DNA of 64,000 bases, from positions 310,001 through 374,000 of the forward strand of contig JBKHYJ010000022.1 of the NCBI GenBank assembly GCA_046565505.1, given 5' to 3'. A program made the translations under genes and the position numbers. Under the pieces are notes generated by a model. It ran no database searches, was not told where the DNA came from, and saw only the letters and a list, made by a program, of their open reading frames with translations. Shown here in pieces: positions 15,765-25,789 of this stretch (positions are counted from its first letter, which is position 1; the number at the start of each line of letters is the position of its first letter). The DNA comes from JBKHYJ01 sp046565505. GTDB taxonomy: Bacteria > Acidobacteriota > Blastocatellia > UBA7656.

Positions 15765-16478
15765 ATGAGATTACTTAATTCAGTTCTGGTGAGGCCGGCC
15801 GCCCTCGGCCTGCTGCTTCTGGTATCCGCGGCCGCCCCCGCGCACGCGCAGGACGCGAAGATACAGATCAGCCAGCTCGACCGCTTCTCCGACGCCGCGG
15901 ACAAGGTCATTGACGTGACTGTTGACGAGGCGTTGATCAAGCTGGCTATATCCGCACTCAACCCTAATCGCTCGGTCAACGAGGCGAAGATCAAGGACAT
16001 CCTCTCGGGCCTGAAGGGCATCTACGTGAGGCGATTCGAGTTTGAAAAGGAAGGCGGCTACACCGCGGCCGATGCCGAATCCATCCGGTCGCAACTGAAC
16101 GCGCCGGGCTGGTCGCGGATAGCCAACGTGCGGAGCAAGAGGGAAGGCAACTACGACGTTGTGATCATGAGCGAGGGCAGCGTCATCAAGGGGCTGGCGG
16201 TTCTGGCCGCGGAGCCCCGCGCGCTCACGGTCGTCAATATCGTCGGCCCGATAGACCTCGCGAAGCTGCGCGAGCTTGAGGGCAAGTTCGGCATCCCGCG
16301 TTTCGGCATCGAGCAGATGAGCGGCATGGGCGTCACGGTCAGAGACAATCGCAAAGAGAAGACGCCCGAGGCCGAGCCGGCCGACAGGCCGCCCGCCGGG
16401 CCTGACGTCTCGACCGACAAGCGCGCGGATAAGAAACCGCCCAAACTGATTAGACCTGAAAAGTCACCCCTGGAGTAA
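15765..16478 (+). CDS. Secreted DUF4252-domain protein
   Basis: This 237-residue protein has a clear signal peptide (residues 1-28, ending AAPAHAQ). The body holds a DUF4252-like domain with the pattern LDRFSDAADKVIDVTVDEAL, then GLKGIYVRRFEFEKEG and a VNIVGPIDLAKLRELEGKFG segment. A Pro/Lys-rich tail follows. DUF4252 proteins are found downstream of ECF sigma/anti-sigma pairs in Acidobacteriota and Bacteroidota; their function is unknown. A ribosome-binding site (CGGAGG) precedes the ATG. Co-transcription with 14589-15748 is likely. Confidence 0.82.
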   Translation: MRLLNSVLVRPAALGLLLLVSAAAPAHAQDAKIQISQLDRFSDAADKVIDVTVDEALIKLAISALNPNRSVNEAKIKDILSGLKGIYVRRFEFEKEGGYTAADAESIRSQLNAPGWSRIANVRSKREGNYDVVIMSEGSVIKGLAVLAAEPRALTVVNIVGPIDLAKLRELEGKFGIPRFGIEQMSGMGVTVRDNRKEKTPEAEPADRPPAGPDVSTDKRADKKPPKLIRPEKSPLE

Positions 16479-16484
16479 CAACCG

Positions 16485-17099
16485 ATGATGGCCCGAAACA
16501 GATTCGTCAACGCGCTCGCAACCGTAGCCTTGCTGCTGGCGGCCTCGCCCGCGGCCGAGGCGGGCGACAACAGCTTCAGCTCGGTAGTCAAACACATCAA
16601 GTCGAGTTACGGGGCCAAGCAGCAGGGCTTCTTCGGGATGGTGACGTTTGCGAGGCTCGCCGTGAAGGTGGTCAGGCCCGCCGGCGTCAAGAATTTCAAG
16701 GTCGCGATGCTGCGTGATCTGGACTACTCGCGCGGCCCGCGCCCCGGCCAAGGCGAGTTCCACGCCTTCATACGGAGCAAGATCGACCCCATCTGGTCGC
16801 CCCTCGTGCAGTACAGCTCGCCCCGCGAAAAGCAGTGGACGTATATCTACGCGGTACAGGAAAAAGAGAACATAAAGGTGTTGGTCGTGACGCTACAGCA
16901 GGAGCAGGCTTTCGTCGTCCAGACGAAGTTCAGCCCCGATAAGCTCATAGAGTTCATGAACGACCCTAAGATAATGGGCATATCGCTCAAGAGCGAGCAG
17001 CCGCCGAAAGATTATCAGCCCTCCGACGAGGCCGATTCCGACGACGAGGATGATGACGAGAAGCCGGCCACAAAAACCAAACCGCCATCAATAAATTAG
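16485..17099 (+). CDS. Secreted hypothetical protein with acidic tail
   Basis: This 204-residue protein has a signal peptide of about 26 residues (ending SPAAEAG) and a globular domain of roughly 120 residues that ends with a VVQTKFSPDKLIEFMNDP segment. The C-terminal tail is strongly acidic (DEADSDDEDDDEKP). It is only six bases downstream of the DUF4252 gene, and its domain may be a distant relative of it. I do not recognise a specific function. It is the last gene of the sigma/anti-sigma operon and probably works in the cell envelope. Confidence 0.75.
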   Translation: MMARNRFVNALATVALLLAASPAAEAGDNSFSSVVKHIKSSYGAKQQGFFGMVTFARLAVKVVRPAGVKNFKVAMLRDLDYSRGPRPGQGEFHAFIRSKIDPIWSPLVQYSSPREKQWTYIYAVQEKENIKVLVVTLQQEQAFVVQTKFSPDKLIEFMNDPKIMGISLKSEQPPKDYQPSDEADSDDEDDDEKPATKTKPPSIN

Positions 17100-17359
17100 A
17101 ATCGGGGTCATGAATTTGACTCCCGCCATGCCGGCCGGGAAAATGATTCCCCGCGGCCCGCATGGCGTGCGCCGCCCTATCCCGCAGCGCGCGACTCTTA
17201 CACCCCGCGCCGCGCCTTCGACTTTCCGGCCTTCCTCTTTTTTAATGTCTGGACAGCCGTTTACCAATTCAACATAATCCAGTTGCGTCTTGGGCGACGG
17301 CCTTGGGATTCATAGCAGTTATAAGTCGCGCTGAAACCTAACCCCACGGAGGGCAATGG

Positions 17360-19036
17360 ATGGGAATATCTCTGAAGCCCCAGCACCTGAAGCGGTACAA
17401 GGATATCGCATGGCTTTTGATGAAGTACGGGCGGTCCGACCTGGTCAAGAACGCCGGGCTCGATAGCGTACTTAGGGAAGAAAACTCCGACGGGACGGCC
17501 GACGAGGCCCCGCCTGAGGCGAAGGCGCTCGCCGACGACCTCGAAAAGATGGGCCCCACCTTCGTCAAGCTAGGCCAGCTCCTCTCCACACGCCCGGACC
17601 TCCTGCCGGTTGCTTACCTTGAGGCGCTCGCGCGCCTGCAAGACAAGGTCGAGCCTTTCGCGTACGAGGAGGTCGAGGCCATAGTGTCAGCCGAACTCGG
17701 CGTGCGGATGTCTAAGGCCTTCTCGGACTTCGACCCCGTGCCCATAGCGGCGGCGTCGCTCGGGCAGGTGCATCGCGCGCGCATGCGTGACGGCCGCCCC
17801 GTCGCCGTCAAGGTCCAGCGCCCTAACATACGCGAGCGCGTCGTCGAGGACCTCGAAGCCCTCGGCGATGTCGCCGAGTTCCTCGACAGCCACACGGGCC
17901 TGGGCAAACAGTACGAATTTCAAAAGATGCTCGAAGAGTTTCGCCGCAGCCTCATGCGCGAGCTTGATTACAGGCAAGAGGCGATGAACCTCGCCACGAT
18001 GAACGATATTCTCATGGAGTTCGACAGCATAGTCGTCCCCCTGCCCGTAGACGATTACACGACCTCGCGCGTGCTGACCATGGACTACATAAAGGGCAAG
18101 AAGATCACTTCGCTGACCATGCTGGCCCGCATGGAGATAGATGGGACGCAGCTCGCCGAACAGCTCTTTCGCGCTTACCTGAAGCAGATTCTCGTCGATG
18201 GGTTCTTCCACGCGGACCCGCACCCGGGGAACGTCTTCCTGACCGACGATGGCCGCATAGCGATGCTCGACCTCGGCATGGTCGCGCGCATCACTCCGCC
18301 ATTGCAGGAGAAGCTGCTGCAACTGCTGCTTGCCGTTGCCGAGGGGCGCAGCGAGGAGGCGGCCAGCTTCGCGATCAGGATAGGCGAGAGGGCCGAGGGC
18401 TTCGACGAGCCGGAATTCCGCCGCCGCGTCGCAGACATCGTCGCCCAACAGCAGGGCAGGACCGCCGAGCAGTTGGAGATAGGCAAGGTAATGCTCGAAG
18501 TGACGCGCGTGTCGGGCGAGTGCGCCATCCGCGTGCCGCCCGAATTGACCATGCTGGGTAAGACGCTGCTCAACCTGGACCAGGTGGGCTGGACCCTCGA
18601 CCCCGACTTCGACCCGAACGCCGCCATACGCCGCAACGCCGTCGAAATCATGCAGCAGAGGATGGCTAAGAGCGTGTCGCCCGCGAGCATCTTCAGCAGC
18701 CTGATGGACATGAAAGATTTCCTGGAGACCATGCCGCGGCGGATCAACAAGATTTTAGACAGGGTCGCCAACAACGACATACAGGTGAAGGTGGACGCCA
18801 TAGACGAGCGGCGCTTGATGGAGGGGCTGCAAAAGATCGCCAACCGGATCACGATGGGGCTCGTGCTGGCGGCCTTGATCGTCGGGGCGGCGATGTTGAT
18901 GAGCGTGCCCACGGACTTTCGGATACTGGGCTACCCCGGCCTGGCGATGATCTTCTTCCTGCTGGCGACGGGCGGCGCCCTCATCCTGATGATCAATATT
19001 TTGTTCTACGACGAGAAGGCCAAAAAGAAGTCGTGA
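17360..19036 (+). CDS. ABC1/UbiB/AarF-family atypical protein kinase
   Basis: This 558-residue protein has the UbiB family order: KLGQLLSTRPD in the N-terminal KxGQ motif, an alanine-rich ATP loop (AAASLGQVHRA), VAVKVQRP carrying the nucleotide Lys, the ExD-like RELDYRQEA, the catalytic HADPHPGN (284-291) and the metal-binding DLG (Asp304). Two transmembrane helices close the C-terminus (about 500-550). UbiB proteins are membrane ATPases that support quinone biosynthesis or lipid homeostasis. The start is chosen at 17360, seven bases after GGAGG. No quinone gene is adjacent, so the exact role is open. Confidence 0.92.
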   Translation: MGISLKPQHLKRYKDIAWLLMKYGRSDLVKNAGLDSVLREENSDGTADEAPPEAKALADDLEKMGPTFVKLGQLLSTRPDLLPVAYLEALARLQDKVEPFAYEEVEAIVSAELGVRMSKAFSDFDPVPIAAASLGQVHRARMRDGRPVAVKVQRPNIRERVVEDLEALGDVAEFLDSHTGLGKQYEFQKMLEEFRRSLMRELDYRQEAMNLATMNDILMEFDSIVVPLPVDDYTTSRVLTMDYIKGKKITSLTMLARMEIDGTQLAEQLFRAYLKQILVDGFFHADPHPGNVFLTDDGRIAMLDLGMVARITPPLQEKLLQLLLAVAEGRSEEAASFAIRIGERAEGFDEPEFRRRVADIVAQQQGRTAEQLEIGKVMLEVTRVSGECAIRVPPELTMLGKTLLNLDQVGWTLDPDFDPNAAIRRNAVEIMQQRMAKSVSPASIFSSLMDMKDFLETMPRRINKILDRVANNDIQVKVDAIDERRLMEGLQKIANRITMGLVLAALIVGAAMLMSVPTDFRILGYPGLAMIFFLLATGGALILMINILFYDEKAKKKS

Positions 19037-19237
19037 CCCGCCCCGCGCGCCGGTTAAGAATGCGCCGGGGCGGCGGGCGTCCGTGCGCAGGCGGCCGGCG
19101 TTTATCCACGGTTGACGATTCACCACGCGGCTTTTAAACTGAAATTCACTACGCGGCGACCCGCCGCGAGACCTTACGGGACCACGCCGCGCGCGCGTTA
19201 CTTTGAACTGCGCCGTCAAAAAGTCGATTGAAAAACT

Positions 19238-22135
19238 ATGACACACAACCTTTTTAATTCATCGCAGAGCTTTGAAATCACCCCCGGCCGGACCGGCCAG
19301 CTTTACTCCCTGCCGCAGCTTGAGGCCGAAGGCGTCGGGCCCATCTCCAGGCTGCCCGTCAGCATTCGCATAGTCCTCGAATCCGTACTCAGGAACTACG
19401 ACGGCAAGCGCATCACTAAAGATAACGTGCGCAAGCTGGCCAACTGGAAGCCTAACGAGGAGCGGACCGAAGAGATCCCGTTCGTCGTCGCCCGGATCCT
19501 GCTCCAGGATTTCACCGGCGTCCCGCTCCTGGTCGACCTCGCCGCCATGCGATCCGCGGTCGACCGCCTGGGCGGCGACTCGAAAATCATCGAGCCGCTC
19601 GTGCCGGTGGACCTCGTCATCGACCACTCTGTACAGGTGGACTTCGCCAGCAGGGCCGACGCGCTGACGAAGAACATGGAGATGGAGTTCAAGCGGAACC
19701 GCGCGCGCTACCAGTTCTTGAAATGGGGCATGCAGGCTTTCGATAATTTCAACGTCGTGCCGCCCGGCATAGGCATATGCCACCAGGTCAACCTCGAATA
19801 CCTTGCAAAGGGCGTGCAGGAGCGGGATGGGGTCTATTTCCCGGACACGCTGGTCGGCACGGATTCGCACACGACGATGGTCAACGGCCTGGGCGTCGTC
19901 GCCTGGGGCGTGGGCGGCATCGAGGCGGAGGCGGGGATGCTCGGGCAGCCCGTCTATTTCCTCATGCCGGACGTGGTGGGCGTACACCTCACGGGCAAGC
20001 TCAACGAGGGGGTGACCGCCACGGACCTTGTGCTGACGATCACGGAGATGTTGCGCAAGGCCAAAGTCGTCGGCAAATTCGTCGAGTATCACGGGGAGGG
20101 CGCGGTCACGCTCTCAGCCACGGACCGCGCGACCATCGCCAACATGTCGCCCGAGTACGGCGCGACGATGGGGTTCTTCCCGGTCGATGAAGAGACGCTC
20201 GCTTACTACGAGGCGACGGGCCGCAGCCGGGAGCAGGTCGAGCTGATCCGAAGTTACTTCACCGCGCAGGGCATGTTCGGCATGCCGCGCGGGGGCGAAT
20301 GCGAATACAGCAACCTGCTGGAGCTAGACCTGTCGAGCGTCCAGCCGAGCGTGTCGGGCCCGAAGCGCCCGCAGGACCGCATCAACCTGTCCGACCTCAA
20401 ACGCAGGTTCGTCGACCTGCTTAGAAAGCCCGCGGGCGAGAACGGCTACGACAAGTCGCAGGAGGATATTGATAAGCGCGTCTTCACGACTATCGGCGTG
20501 CATAACGCGAGCCTGATCCAGCCCCTCGTAGGCGGCGGCCAGCAGAAGCCGGAGACCATACCCGCCGGCGCGGGCAACATGAGCGAGAAGAACACGAGCG
20601 CCCTGACCGAGATCGAGATGATGAACAACCGCCCCACGCCCGACCGCGTCGAGGAGATGCCGGAGGTGGAATTCCCGAAGGCGAAGGTGGAGCTTGGGCA
20701 CGGCGACGTGGTGATAGCCGCCATCACCTCCTGCACTAACACGTCGAACCCGAGCGTGATGATCGCGGCAGGACTGCTCGCCAAGAAGGCCGTCGAGAGG
20801 GGGCTCGCGCCCCCGCCCACCGTCAAGGCGTCGCTCGCCCCCGGCTCCCGCGTCGTCACCGACTACCTGGAGAGGAGCGGCCTCCAGCCGTTCCTCAATC
20901 AGATAGGCTTCAACCTGGTCGGGTACGGCTGCACCACGTGCATAGGCAACTCCGGCCCGCTCGACCCCAGCCTTGAAGAGGCAATCGTCGATAACGACAT
21001 AGTCGCCGCGAGCGTCCTGAGCGGCAACCGCAACTTCGAGGCGCGCGTGCACCAGAGCGTCAAGGCGAACTTCCTGATGAGCCCGCCGCTGGTCGTCGCC
21101 TTCGCGCTCGCCGGCCGCGTCGATATTAATATGTCTGAAGAGCCGCTCGGCGTCGGCAAAGATGGCGGGCCGGTTTACCTGCGCGACATCTGGCCCGACA
21201 CCGAAGAGATCCGCGAGAGGATGCGCTCTGCGTTCGACCCGGAGACTTACCGCCGCCTCTACAGCAATTTCGTGGAGGCGAACCCGATGTGGAATGACAT
21301 CCCGAACACGGCGGGCGACACTTACGACTGGGACCCGGAATCGACTTACATACAGGAGCCGCCATACTTTGAAGGGTTCGGGATGCAGTCGGGCGTCGCG
21401 CCTGAAATCCGCGGCGCGCGCCCGCTGGCGATCTTCGGCGATTCGGTGACGACGGACCACATCAGCCCCGCGGGCGCGATAAAGCCTACTTCGCCCGCCG
21501 GGCTGTATTTGCAGGACAGGGGCGTGACGGTCGCCGACTTCAACAGCTATGGCTCTCGCCGCGGCAACGACAAGGTGATGACGCGCGGGACTTTCGCCAA
21601 CGTGCGCATCAAGAACCTGATGGTCCCAGGCATCGAAGGCGGCGTGACCGTCCACCAGCCGGACGGCGAGCGGATGAGCATTTACGACGCGTCGATGAAG
21701 TACCAGGAGGAGGGCACGCCGCTCGTCGTACTCGCGGGCCACGAGTATGGCACGGGAAGCTCGCGCGACTGGGCCGCCAAGGGCACGCGGCTGCTTGGCG
21801 TCCGCGCCGTCATAGCGCAGAGCTTCGAGCGCATACACCGCAGCAACCTCGTTGGCATGGGCGTGCTGCCCTGCCAGTTCAAAGAGGGCGCGGGCGCGCA
21901 GACGTTGCTGCTCGACGGGAGCGAGACGTTCGACATCACAGGGCTTGAATCGGGGATCAAGCCACGGCAGAACGTGACCCTCGTCGTCCACCGCGCCAAC
22001 GGAGAGACGGAGCAGGTGCCGCTCACCGTGCGGATAGACACTCCGATTGAAGTCGATTATTACCTACACGGCGGCATCCTGCCATACGTGCTTAGGCAGC
22101 TAATCGCGCAGGCGCAAGAGGGGGGCGAGGCGTGA
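19238..22135 (+). CDS. acnA: Aconitate hydratase, AcnA type
   Basis: This 965-residue enzyme interconverts citrate and isocitrate in the TCA cycle. The three [4Fe-4S] ligands are visible: Cys499 in TSCTNTSN, and Cys565 and Cys568 in GYGCTTCIGNSG, with the 66-residue spacing of the AcnA/IRP1 family. Other family blocks are PDTLVGTDSHTTMVNGLGVV, the GDSVTTDHISPAG swivel-domain motif and GTGSSRDWAAKG near the end. Length and domain order are normal. It is flanked by the UbiB gene and a convergent protease gene and appears to be monocistronic. Confidence 0.97.
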   Translation: MTHNLFNSSQSFEITPGRTGQLYSLPQLEAEGVGPISRLPVSIRIVLESVLRNYDGKRITKDNVRKLANWKPNEERTEEIPFVVARILLQDFTGVPLLVDLAAMRSAVDRLGGDSKIIEPLVPVDLVIDHSVQVDFASRADALTKNMEMEFKRNRARYQFLKWGMQAFDNFNVVPPGIGICHQVNLEYLAKGVQERDGVYFPDTLVGTDSHTTMVNGLGVVAWGVGGIEAEAGMLGQPVYFLMPDVVGVHLTGKLNEGVTATDLVLTITEMLRKAKVVGKFVEYHGEGAVTLSATDRATIANMSPEYGATMGFFPVDEETLAYYEATGRSREQVELIRSYFTAQGMFGMPRGGECEYSNLLELDLSSVQPSVSGPKRPQDRINLSDLKRRFVDLLRKPAGENGYDKSQEDIDKRVFTTIGVHNASLIQPLVGGGQQKPETIPAGAGNMSEKNTSALTEIEMMNNRPTPDRVEEMPEVEFPKAKVELGHGDVVIAAITSCTNTSNPSVMIAAGLLAKKAVERGLAPPPTVKASLAPGSRVVTDYLERSGLQPFLNQIGFNLVGYGCTTCIGNSGPLDPSLEEAIVDNDIVAASVLSGNRNFEARVHQSVKANFLMSPPLVVAFALAGRVDINMSEEPLGVGKDGGPVYLRDIWPDTEEIRERMRSAFDPETYRRLYSNFVEANPMWNDIPNTAGDTYDWDPESTYIQEPPYFEGFGMQSGVAPEIRGARPLAIFGDSVTTDHISPAGAIKPTSPAGLYLQDRGVTVADFNSYGSRRGNDKVMTRGTFANVRIKNLMVPGIEGGVTVHQPDGERMSIYDASMKYQEEGTPLVVLAGHEYGTGSSRDWAAKGTRLLGVRAVIAQSFERIHRSNLVGMGVLPCQFKEGAGAQTLLLDGSETFDITGLESGIKPRQNVTLVVHRANGETEQVPLTVRIDTPIEVDYYLHGGILPYVLRQLIAQAQEGGEA

Positions 22136-22237
22136 GCGCGGAATGGGCGGCCTGAAATCTTGTGTCTCAAATTTCGGCCAGGGCTTTGAAACCACCGCCC
22201 CATTCTTCGCACGCCGCGCGTCCCACGTTAACAGCCG

Positions 22238-25200
22238 CTACCTGATGAATGATTTATAGCCCTGGCTGGCCCGCGAGCCATTCCTGTCGGTCACCGTCAC
22301 TGTGAATGTGAAAGTTCCGCCGACCGTCGGAGTCCCGCTGATTAAGCCCGTGCCGCCATTGAGCAACAGGCCCGGCGGCAGCGAACCTGCCGTCACGGCC
22401 CACTGGTAAGGGGGCGACCCGCCCTGCGCGCTGAGCTGCTGGCTGTAGAGAACACCCCTGGTGCCGTACGCGATAGACGTGGTAGTTATCACGGGCGACC
22501 CGGCCGGCGGCGCGGTCGAAGAGACGCTCACACCCACGCCGGGCGTGAAGGCGCCGAAGTACCCTACCCCATCCTGGAACATTCGCCACTGGAAGCCGTA
22601 CGTGCCGGCGGTCGAAGGCGCGGTGACGCTGAAGGAGAAAGTCGCGTCCGAGCCCGGCGCGACGGATGCGGGCAAGCTCAACTGATTCACTCCCCACGTG
22701 AGGTTGCTCGCGGGGTTTTGCGAGGTGAGCTTATAAGCGCCCGCGGCCCAGGTGGTGGAGCCACTATTCCGCATGGTGACGGAGGCCGTATAGGTTTGGC
22801 CTGCGCTCATCGACGCGGGCACATTCTGCGATACGAATGTCGCGTCGTTGATTCCGCCGCCGCCCCCTCCGCCGACCGCGACGGCTACGTTCGCGCTCGC
22901 GAAGCCGAAGTACCCGACCCCACTCTGAAGCATGCCCCACTGGAAGTTGTACGAGCCGGCGGTCGAAGGCGCGGTGACGTTGAAGGTGAATGTCGCGTCC
23001 GAGCCCGGCGCGACCGACGACGTGAGGTTGACGCGGCTCAGCCCCCACATCGTGTTATCCTGCGGGTTCTGTGAGCCTAAGAAGTACGTGCCCGGCGTCC
23101 ATGTGGTCGTTCCTGAATTCCTCATGGTCACGGAGACGAACGCGGCCTGGCCCGCGCCGAGCGACGAAGGCACGATTTGTGATACGAACGACGCGCCATT
23201 CGTCGCGCCGCCCCCGCCACTGCCGACCTGTATGGCGACGTTCTGCGTCGGCCCGCCGAAGAATCCCGCGCCGTCTTTCACCATCTGCCATTGGAAGTTG
23301 TAGACGCCCGAAGTCGAAGGCGCGCGGACGGTGAACTTAATCGATATGGAGGCCCCCGGCGCGACAGAGCTCAGCAGCGAGACGCGATTCGTCCCCCAGG
23401 TTAGATTATCCTGCGGGCTCTGCGAGCCGAGCCGATAACCTGTTGACGGGCTCCACGTGCTCGTCCCCGTGTTCCTCATAGTTACCGTGACGCTGTAGAT
23501 CTGACCGGGCGTCATCGATGTCGGTACGAACTGCGACACGAAGGCCGCGTTATCACTCGTGCCGCCTCCCCCGCCGCTCGTCACCGTGATGGGAACGTTC
23601 GCGCTGAGCCCGCCGAAGAAGGTTGCGTTCTGAAGCATGCCCCACTGGAAGTTGTACGAGCCGGCGGTCGAAGGCGCGGTGACGTTGAAGGAGAAAGTCG
23701 CGTCCGAGCCTGGGGCAACGGACGTAGCCAGGTTGACGCGGCTCAGCCCCCACGTCGTGTTACCCTGCGGGTTCTGCGATCCGAGGAAGTACGTGCCAGC
23801 AACCCACGTTGACGTGCCGGTGTTCCTCATCGTGATTGACACAGCGGCCGACTGCCCCGCGCCTAGAGCCGCAGGGACGGATTGCGAAACGAACGCCGCG
23901 TTGTTCGACGTGGCGGCCGGCGAAGTCGTCGCGGAAGACTCGGCGGAATACGCGGACTCTCCCGCGGTGTTGTAAGCCTTGATCCGGTAATAGTAGGTGG
24001 TCGAAGGCGAGAGCCCGCTGTCGGAATAGCTCACCTGCCCCGCGGCCGGCGCCGCGATAGGCGCATAAACGCCTCCCGCGCCGGTCTTGCGCTCAAGTCT
24101 GAAGCCGTCTTCGTTATTGCTGTTATCCACCCAGGTGAGATTTATCGCGCTGCTCGAAGCGGCGAAGGCTGACAGTCCGCCGGGCGCCGTGGGCGGCGCG
24201 GGCGGTGGGGCTCCCTTCGAGCCCGGGTATAAGAAAGTGACCGCGGCGACGTCGTCGGAGCCGAGCGTTGCGCCGCGCCCGCCGCCGTGCGCCGTCGCGT
24301 ACATAGTGGCGGCGGGATCTGCGCTGTGGCCGAAGCCTATCGAGTGGCCGATTTCATGCGTGGCGACTTCGGCAAGGTTGGACGAGACGCCCAGGAAGCA
24401 TGCGAAGTTTCTGTTGAATACAACGTCGCCTTCAAAGATGTGGCTGAAGGTCAGCCCGCCGATGACTCTCGTGCCGCCGCCGGCGCTCGTGACCCCGCCC
24501 AGCGCCAGCGTCCCGCTGCACCCGACCGGGTCAGACATCTGGTCGAGCGGGTCATCGTAAGAGATGGTCGACACCCCGTCCTGCCTGAACCCGAACATCG
24601 TCGTAGAGCCGCCGTTTTGCAGCACGAGCGCGGTCGTCGTCACGTTCGTCCATGCGGCGAAGGCTTGATTGATCTCACTCGTGCCGCCGCCCGCGATGGG
24701 CGAGGCCGCCGGGTTGACTCTGTAGACGACCGGCTGGCCCGTGTCAGGCTCGAACCAGCGATAGCTGCCGAGGAATGTGTACTGGGGCGTGACATCGGCC
24801 TCGGGCGCGCCCTGCGCCGCGTCGTCAACGTACTCGGGCGGCGTCTCGACTATGAGCGGCTGGTCTTTCTCCGCGTCGAGGGCGGAGACGTCGGCCGCGC
24901 GAGCGCGGAGGACTCGCTTGATCTTCTTAGTGAATCGCGCGAGCGTCGAAGTGTTCGTTATGTCCGAGCCTTCCGAAGCGCCGAGCAGATTGATGGCGCC
25001 TTTATCTACTTTCCGCTCGACGCGGGCCGCGCGCGAGTCATCCACTACGTCATACTTGCCTTGAAAGAGATGCGCGACGCGGAGCGTGCCGTCCCGCGCC
25101 GTGTCCAGGAACAGGAGCACGCGCCGGCCCGCTTTGTACTCGGGCGCGCCGAAGATGACCGTAGATTCTTCGCCCACGACGCCGCCGAGCTGCCTGAAGA

Positions 25201-25459
25201 CTATGTGCTCGTTCTGGAGCTGGCCTTTGAGTACCTTTGAGACCTTCACCTTCACGTAAGTGTTGATGTTGTCATGGTTGAGGTCCCACTGGGCCTTCGT
25301 CGAGACCACTTCGCCCAGCAGGATCACGCGAGAGCTTACGATCAACTCTTCGTCCGACAGCATGATTGCGGTCGTCGCCCGGCCCGTATCGGCCAGGAAG
25401 AGCGCGGCCAGCAGAACGGCGAAAGCCTGGAGCGCAGGCTTAGAGATTAGACCTTTCAT
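22238..25459 (-). CDS. Secreted matrixin-like zinc metalloprotease with FN3, four NBR1-like and one He_PIG domain
   Basis: From the ATG at 25459 (AGGAG just upstream), a signal peptide is followed by a pro-region and a zinc-protease domain with HEIGHSIGFGHS (His368, 372, 378), the matrixin/astacin HExxHxxGxxH motif. A fibronectin type III domain follows, then four consecutive beta-sandwich repeats of about 115 residues. Each repeat has the form FVSQ.VP...AGQ...V.MRN.G..TW and ends FQW.M; they resemble the NBR1 central domain and are joined by glycine linkers. A C-terminal Ig-like He_PIG domain (PPYQWAVTAGSLPPGL) closes the protein. It is probably an extracellular protease with adhesive or substrate-binding modules. 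Total length is about 1,073 residues. Confidence 0.88.
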   Translation of the reverse strand: MKGLISKPALQAFAVLLAALFLADTGRATTAIMLSDEELIVSSRVILLGEVVSTKAQWDLNHDNINTYVKVKVSKVLKGQLQNEHIVFRQLGGVVGEESTVIFGAPEYKAGRRVLLFLDTARDGTLRVAHLFQGKYDVVDDSRAARVERKVDKGAINLLGASEGSDITNTSTLARFTKKIKRVLRARAADVSALDAEKDQPLIVETPPEYVDDAAQGAPEADVTPQYTFLGSYRWFEPDTGQPVVYRVNPAASPIAGGGTSEINQAFAAWTNVTTTALVLQNGGSTTMFGFRQDGVSTISYDDPLDQMSDPVGCSGTLALGGVTSAGGGTRVIGGLTFSHIFEGDVVFNRNFACFLGVSSNLAEVATHEIGHSIGFGHSADPAATMYATAHGGGRGATLGSDDVAAVTFLYPGSKGAPPPAPPTAPGGLSAFAASSSAINLTWVDNSNNEDGFRLERKTGAGGVYAPIAAPAAGQVSYSDSGLSPSTTYYYRIKAYNTAGESAYSAESSATTSPAATSNNAAFVSQSVPAALGAGQSAAVSITMRNTGTSTWVAGTYFLGSQNPQGNTTWGLSRVNLATSVAPGSDATFSFNVTAPSTAGSYNFQWGMLQNATFFGGLSANVPITVTSGGGGGTSDNAAFVSQFVPTSMTPGQIYSVTVTMRNTGTSTWSPSTGYRLGSQSPQDNLTWGTNRVSLLSSVAPGASISIKFTVRAPSTSGVYNFQWQMVKDGAGFFGGPTQNVAIQVGSGGGGATNGASFVSQIVPSSLGAGQAAFVSVTMRNSGTTTWTPGTYFLGSQNPQDNTMWGLSRVNLTSSVAPGSDATFTFNVTAPSTAGSYNFQWGMLQSGVGYFGFASANVAVAVGGGGGGGINDATFVSQNVPASMSAGQTYTASVTMRNSGSTTWAAGAYKLTSQNPASNLTWGVNQLSLPASVAPGSDATFSFSVTAPSTAGTYGFQWRMFQDGVGYFGAFTPGVGVSVSSTAPPAGSPVITTTSIAYGTRGVLYSQQLSAQGGSPPYQWAVTAGSLPPGLLLNGGTGLISGTPTVGGTFTFTVTVTDRNGSRASQGYKSFIR

Positions 25460-25789
25460 TAATAATGTCTCCTGCAAATATAAAGTGCGAGCGCGGCCGG
25501 CGGGCGGCCGGGTCTTCAAATTAATCGCGGCGGTTTGATTGGGATTGCTCAGTAACGGAATTGAAAAGGCCGGCGATGAGGAGACGTTGCCTTATCAACT
25601 GGCTTACCCTGAATACCACCCTGCTTGCTCGTTGATTTCTCTAGCTGTTCTTAACGAACCTTCCTTTTGGGCAGATAAATTCTCCCACAGGGGTAGGGGG
25701 GTGTCAATGGGCGCAACATTTTTGCTAGATTTGATGATTTGCCCTAAGTTCAGGGCTTATGGCCGAAACTCTGACGGCGGGCGGCCGGC

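Noticed and set aside
20324..21991. Long open frame opposite aconitase, and similar long frames opposite polA, thrC and the histidine kinase
   Set aside because: They are Arg/His/Ala-rich translations of the complementary strand with no family resemblance; they follow from high GC at third codon positions.
22560..23860. Repeated DNA blocks suggesting a CRISPR-like array
   Set aside because: The repeats are about 350 bp apart, in frame, and encode homologous protein domains; there are no short identical repeats with unique spacers. I saw no CRISPR array anywhere.
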